Source: an uncultured Ruminococcus sp.
Lineage (GTDB): Bacteria; Bacillota; Clostridia; Oscillospirales; CAG-382
Assembly: GCA_902783535.1 (NCBI GenBank)
Contig: CACZRJ010000035.1
Span: forward strand, 1-16,152
Length of the DNA stretch: 16,152 nt
Direction: 5' to 3'
This document shows positions 14,864-16,152 of the stretch, piece by piece. The first letter of the stretch is position 1. Every line of letters begins with the position of its first letter. The position numbers and the translations under genes were made by a program. The notes beneath the pieces are model-generated. The model saw nothing but the letters and a program-made list of their open reading frames with translations, was not told where the DNA came from and did no database searches.

Positions 14864-15463
14864 TTATCTCGTGCCGAGGAACCTCAGCGTGTTTGCGAGG
14901 ACTTCCTCGAGCGGTTTTGTCAGGTCCTGCGATTTCAGGGCGCTTTCAATCTGCTGGCGGTCGAAGCCGTAGAGCAGCAGCGTATCGATCACCTGCGATT
15001 TTATCGACTGGCTTCCCTGGACGGCACCGGGCGAAACGGAAAGGTCTTCCGGTCCGGATGCGCCGATCTTGTCTTTCAGCTCCATGATGATCCGCTGCGC
15101 CGTCTTGCTTCCGATGCCCGGAGCGTGCGACAGGGTCTTGTGGTCGCCGGAATAGATGACGCTCTGGAGGGTTTCCGTCGGAAATGTGCCGAGCACGGCC
15201 ATGGCCCCTTTCGGGCCGATCCCGGAAACGGAGATCAGCAATTTGAAGAAACGGAGTTCTTCCTCGTCGGCAAAGCCGAACAGTTCCATCGCGTCCTCCC
15301 TGACGGACAGATGCGTGTAAAGCGTCGTCTCCTTTCCCAGCAGCGACGCGGCTTTGGATGCGGTCGTCGCGGAAACATTCAGCTTGTATCCGACACCTCC
15401 GCAGTCGATGACGGCGGTATCGTTTGTCAGTCTGGCCAGCCGGCCTCTCAGGTAGTAGAACAT
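14864..15463 (-). CDS. ruvA: Holliday junction DNA helicase subunit RuvA
   Basis: RuvA binds the four-way DNA junction as a tetramer and loads RuvB. The 199 residues show the three expected parts: an N-terminal OB-fold (FYYLRGRLARL through THLSVREDAMELFGF, about 1-63), two helix-hairpin-helix motifs (SGIGPKGAMAVL near 80-91 and PGIGSKTAQRII near 114-125, followed by MELKDK), and after a flexible Ser/Pro/Gly linker a C-terminal three-helix domain (about 150-199) that contacts RuvB. The start ATG has AGGAAGGG seven bases upstream and lies 17 bases after the ruvC stop. Length and motifs are normal for the family. Confidence 0.98.
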   Translation of the reverse strand: MFYYLRGRLARLTNDTAVIDCGGVGYKLNVSATTASKAASLLGKETTLYTHLSVREDAMELFGFADEEELRFFKLLISVSGIGPKGAMAVLGTFPTETLQSVIYSGDHKTLSHAPGIGSKTAQRIIMELKDKIGASGPEDLSVSPGAVQGSQSIKSQVIDTLLLYGFDRQQIESALKSQDLTKPLEEVLANTLRFLGTR

Positions 15464-15480
15464 TTTTGAGCCCTTCCTGT

Positions 15481-15966
15481 TTAAATCGGGTAATTGTGAA
15501 GCACGGAATTGCCGTGACAGATCGCGATGGCGATGGCGTCCGCCGCGTCATCCGGCTTCGGCGTCTCCTTGAGATGGAGGTACTGGCGGACCATATACAT
15601 CACCTGCTGCTTTTCCGCCTTTCCGTAGCCGACCATCGAACTCTTGACCTGAAGCGGAGTGTATTCGTAGATCGGGAGGGAAGACTGGTCGGCCGCGAGA
15701 AGGATGACGCCTCTCGCCTGCGCGACGTCGACGGCGGTTTTCTGGTTGTTCTGAAAGAACAGTTCCTCGATGGACATGCAGTCCGGGCGGTGCCGTTCGA
15801 TCAGTTCGCGGATGCCGGAGTAAATTTCCGACAGCCGGTGTTCGAGCAGCTGGTGCGCCGCGGTCGTGATGCATCCGTATTCCAGACAGCGGAAGCGTCC
15901 CGAATGACATTCCACGACGCCATAGCCGACAATCGCGACGCCGGGATCGATGCCGAGAATGACCAA
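15481..15966 (-). CDS. ruvC: Crossover junction endodeoxyribonuclease RuvC (TTG start)
   Basis: RuvC is the RNase-H-fold dimeric nuclease that cuts Holliday junctions symmetrically after RuvAB branch migration. From the TTG start the protein has 161 residues, with the acidic catalytic set Asp7 (ILGIDPG), Glu67/Glu68 (SIEELFF), and Asp140 and Asp143 (DDAADAIAIA), close to the E. coli positions 7, 66, 138 and 141. I chose TTG 15966 over the upstream GTG at 16008 for three reasons: AAGGGGGG sits eight bases before the TTG, the TTG puts the first Asp at residue 7, and the likely promoter would start the RNA downstream of the GTG. It is the first gene of the operon and is followed by ruvA after 17 bases. 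Confidence 0.95.
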   Translation of the reverse strand: MVILGIDPGVAIVGYGVVECHSGRFRCLEYGCITTAAHQLLEHRLSEIYSGIRELIERHRPDCMSIEELFFQNNQKTAVDVAQARGVILLAADQSSLPIYEYTPLQVKSSMVGYGKAEKQQVMYMVRQYLHLKETPKPDDAADAIAIAICHGNSVLHNYPI

Positions 15967-15974
15967 CCTGATAT

Positions 15975-15982
15975 CCCCCCTT
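15975..15982 (-). promoter_or_regulatory. Ribosome binding site supporting the TTG start of ruvC
   Basis: Minus-strand AAGGGGGG ends eight bases before TTG 15966-15964. The competing GTG start at 16008 has no purine-rich site in front of it. Confidence 0.65.
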
Positions 15983-15998
15983 ATTATATAATCAATTA

Positions 15999-16027
15999 AG
16001 TATATCACGGTGAAAACTTGCCGTCAA
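15999..16027 (-). promoter_or_regulatory. Sigma-A-type promoter of the ruvC operon
   Basis: On the minus strand, TTGACG (16022-16027) and TATACT (15999-16004) are separated by exactly 17 bases, a near-consensus housekeeping promoter. A start point about seven bases after the -10 box would be near 15992, giving a leader of roughly 25 bases before the TTG of ruvC. A second TATAAT at 15983-15988 has no matching -35. No SOS (LexA-like) operator is obvious near the promoter by eye. Confidence 0.75.
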
Positions 16028-16123
16028 GTTGTTCCGGATGAAATTGTCATGAAAGAATTATGAACAAACGAGCGCTCCGGGAGGCGGACCGGCAAAAGAA
16101 TCATGCGGATTTGGGAAAAGGGC

Positions 16124-16152
16124 TTGACTTTTCCGCGCTCGTGTCCATATAA
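16124..16152 (+). promoter_or_regulatory. Partial divergent sigma-A-type promoter at the right edge
   Basis: On the plus strand TTGACT (16124-16129) is followed after 18 bases by TATAA at 16148-16152, where the window ends. The sixth base of the -10 box is not visible. If real, it drives a plus-strand transcript beginning outside the window, divergent from the ruvC operon. The region 16028-16123 between the two promoters holds no gene I can support. Confidence 0.4.

Noticed and set aside
16060..16152. Plus-strand 30-codon open frame ending with TAA at the window end
   Set aside because: Weak ribosome binding site, no recognisable product, and it overlaps a likely promoter; a chance frame.

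Overview
This is a stretch of ordinary bacterial chromosome whose gene families and order point to a member of the Bacillota, most likely class Clostridia. The evidence is ecfA-ecfT-truA, ruvC-ruvA-ruvB, a DUF5711-CvpA pair, a zinc-finger ClpE-type unfoldase, a DUF1858 redox protein, and strong GGAGG-type ribosome binding sites with some TTG starts. By eye the base composition is moderately GC-rich and even. I see no insertion sequence, prophage, CRISPR array, tRNA or rRNA gene. The species cannot be named from this window.

All fifteen genes I support lie on the minus strand, so transcription runs from right to left. A good sigma-A-type promoter (-35 TTGACG, 17-base spacer, -10 TATACT) lies at 15999-16027, just upstream of ruvC. 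It starts a run of tightly packed genes: ruvC, ruvA and ruvB (Holliday-junction processing); a SAM-dependent methyltransferase; a fused EcfA1-EcfA2 ATPase and EcfT (the shared energising module for vitamin and metal uptake); truA (tRNA pseudouridine synthase); a DUF5711 membrane-anchored protein; a CvpA-family membrane protein; pgsA (phosphatidylglycerophosphate synthase); a ClpE-type AAA+ unfoldase; and a 919-residue P-type-ATPase-like protein. The largest gap between genes is 73 bases, several genes overlap by 4 to 19 bases, and I found no convincing rho-independent terminator.

A second promoter (TTGATT, 16-base spacer, TATAAT; 1767-1794) lies inside the 3' end of the P-type-ATPase-like gene. 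It probably gives separate expression of the last three genes: a 65-residue DUF1858 protein, MscL (osmotic safety valve) and a BadF-family sugar-kinase-like ATPase.

The most unusual feature is the P-type-ATPase-like protein at 1763-4522. It keeps the length, domain order and many framework residues of a cation pump of the SERCA/PMA type. It lacks the phosphorylated aspartate (lysine at the DKTGT site), the TGES glutamate, the GDGxND hinge residues, the catalytic lysine and the PEGL and TM6 ion-binding motifs. The reading frame is nevertheless open for 919 codons with a strong ribosome binding site. I read it as a pseudo-pump, a catalytically dead membrane protein with a non-transport role, directly downstream of a protein unfoldase. 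Other points of interest are the EcfA1-EcfA2 fusion, the kinase with a rewritten DEGS motif, and a hairpin covering the Shine-Dalgarno-like sequence ahead of cvpA.
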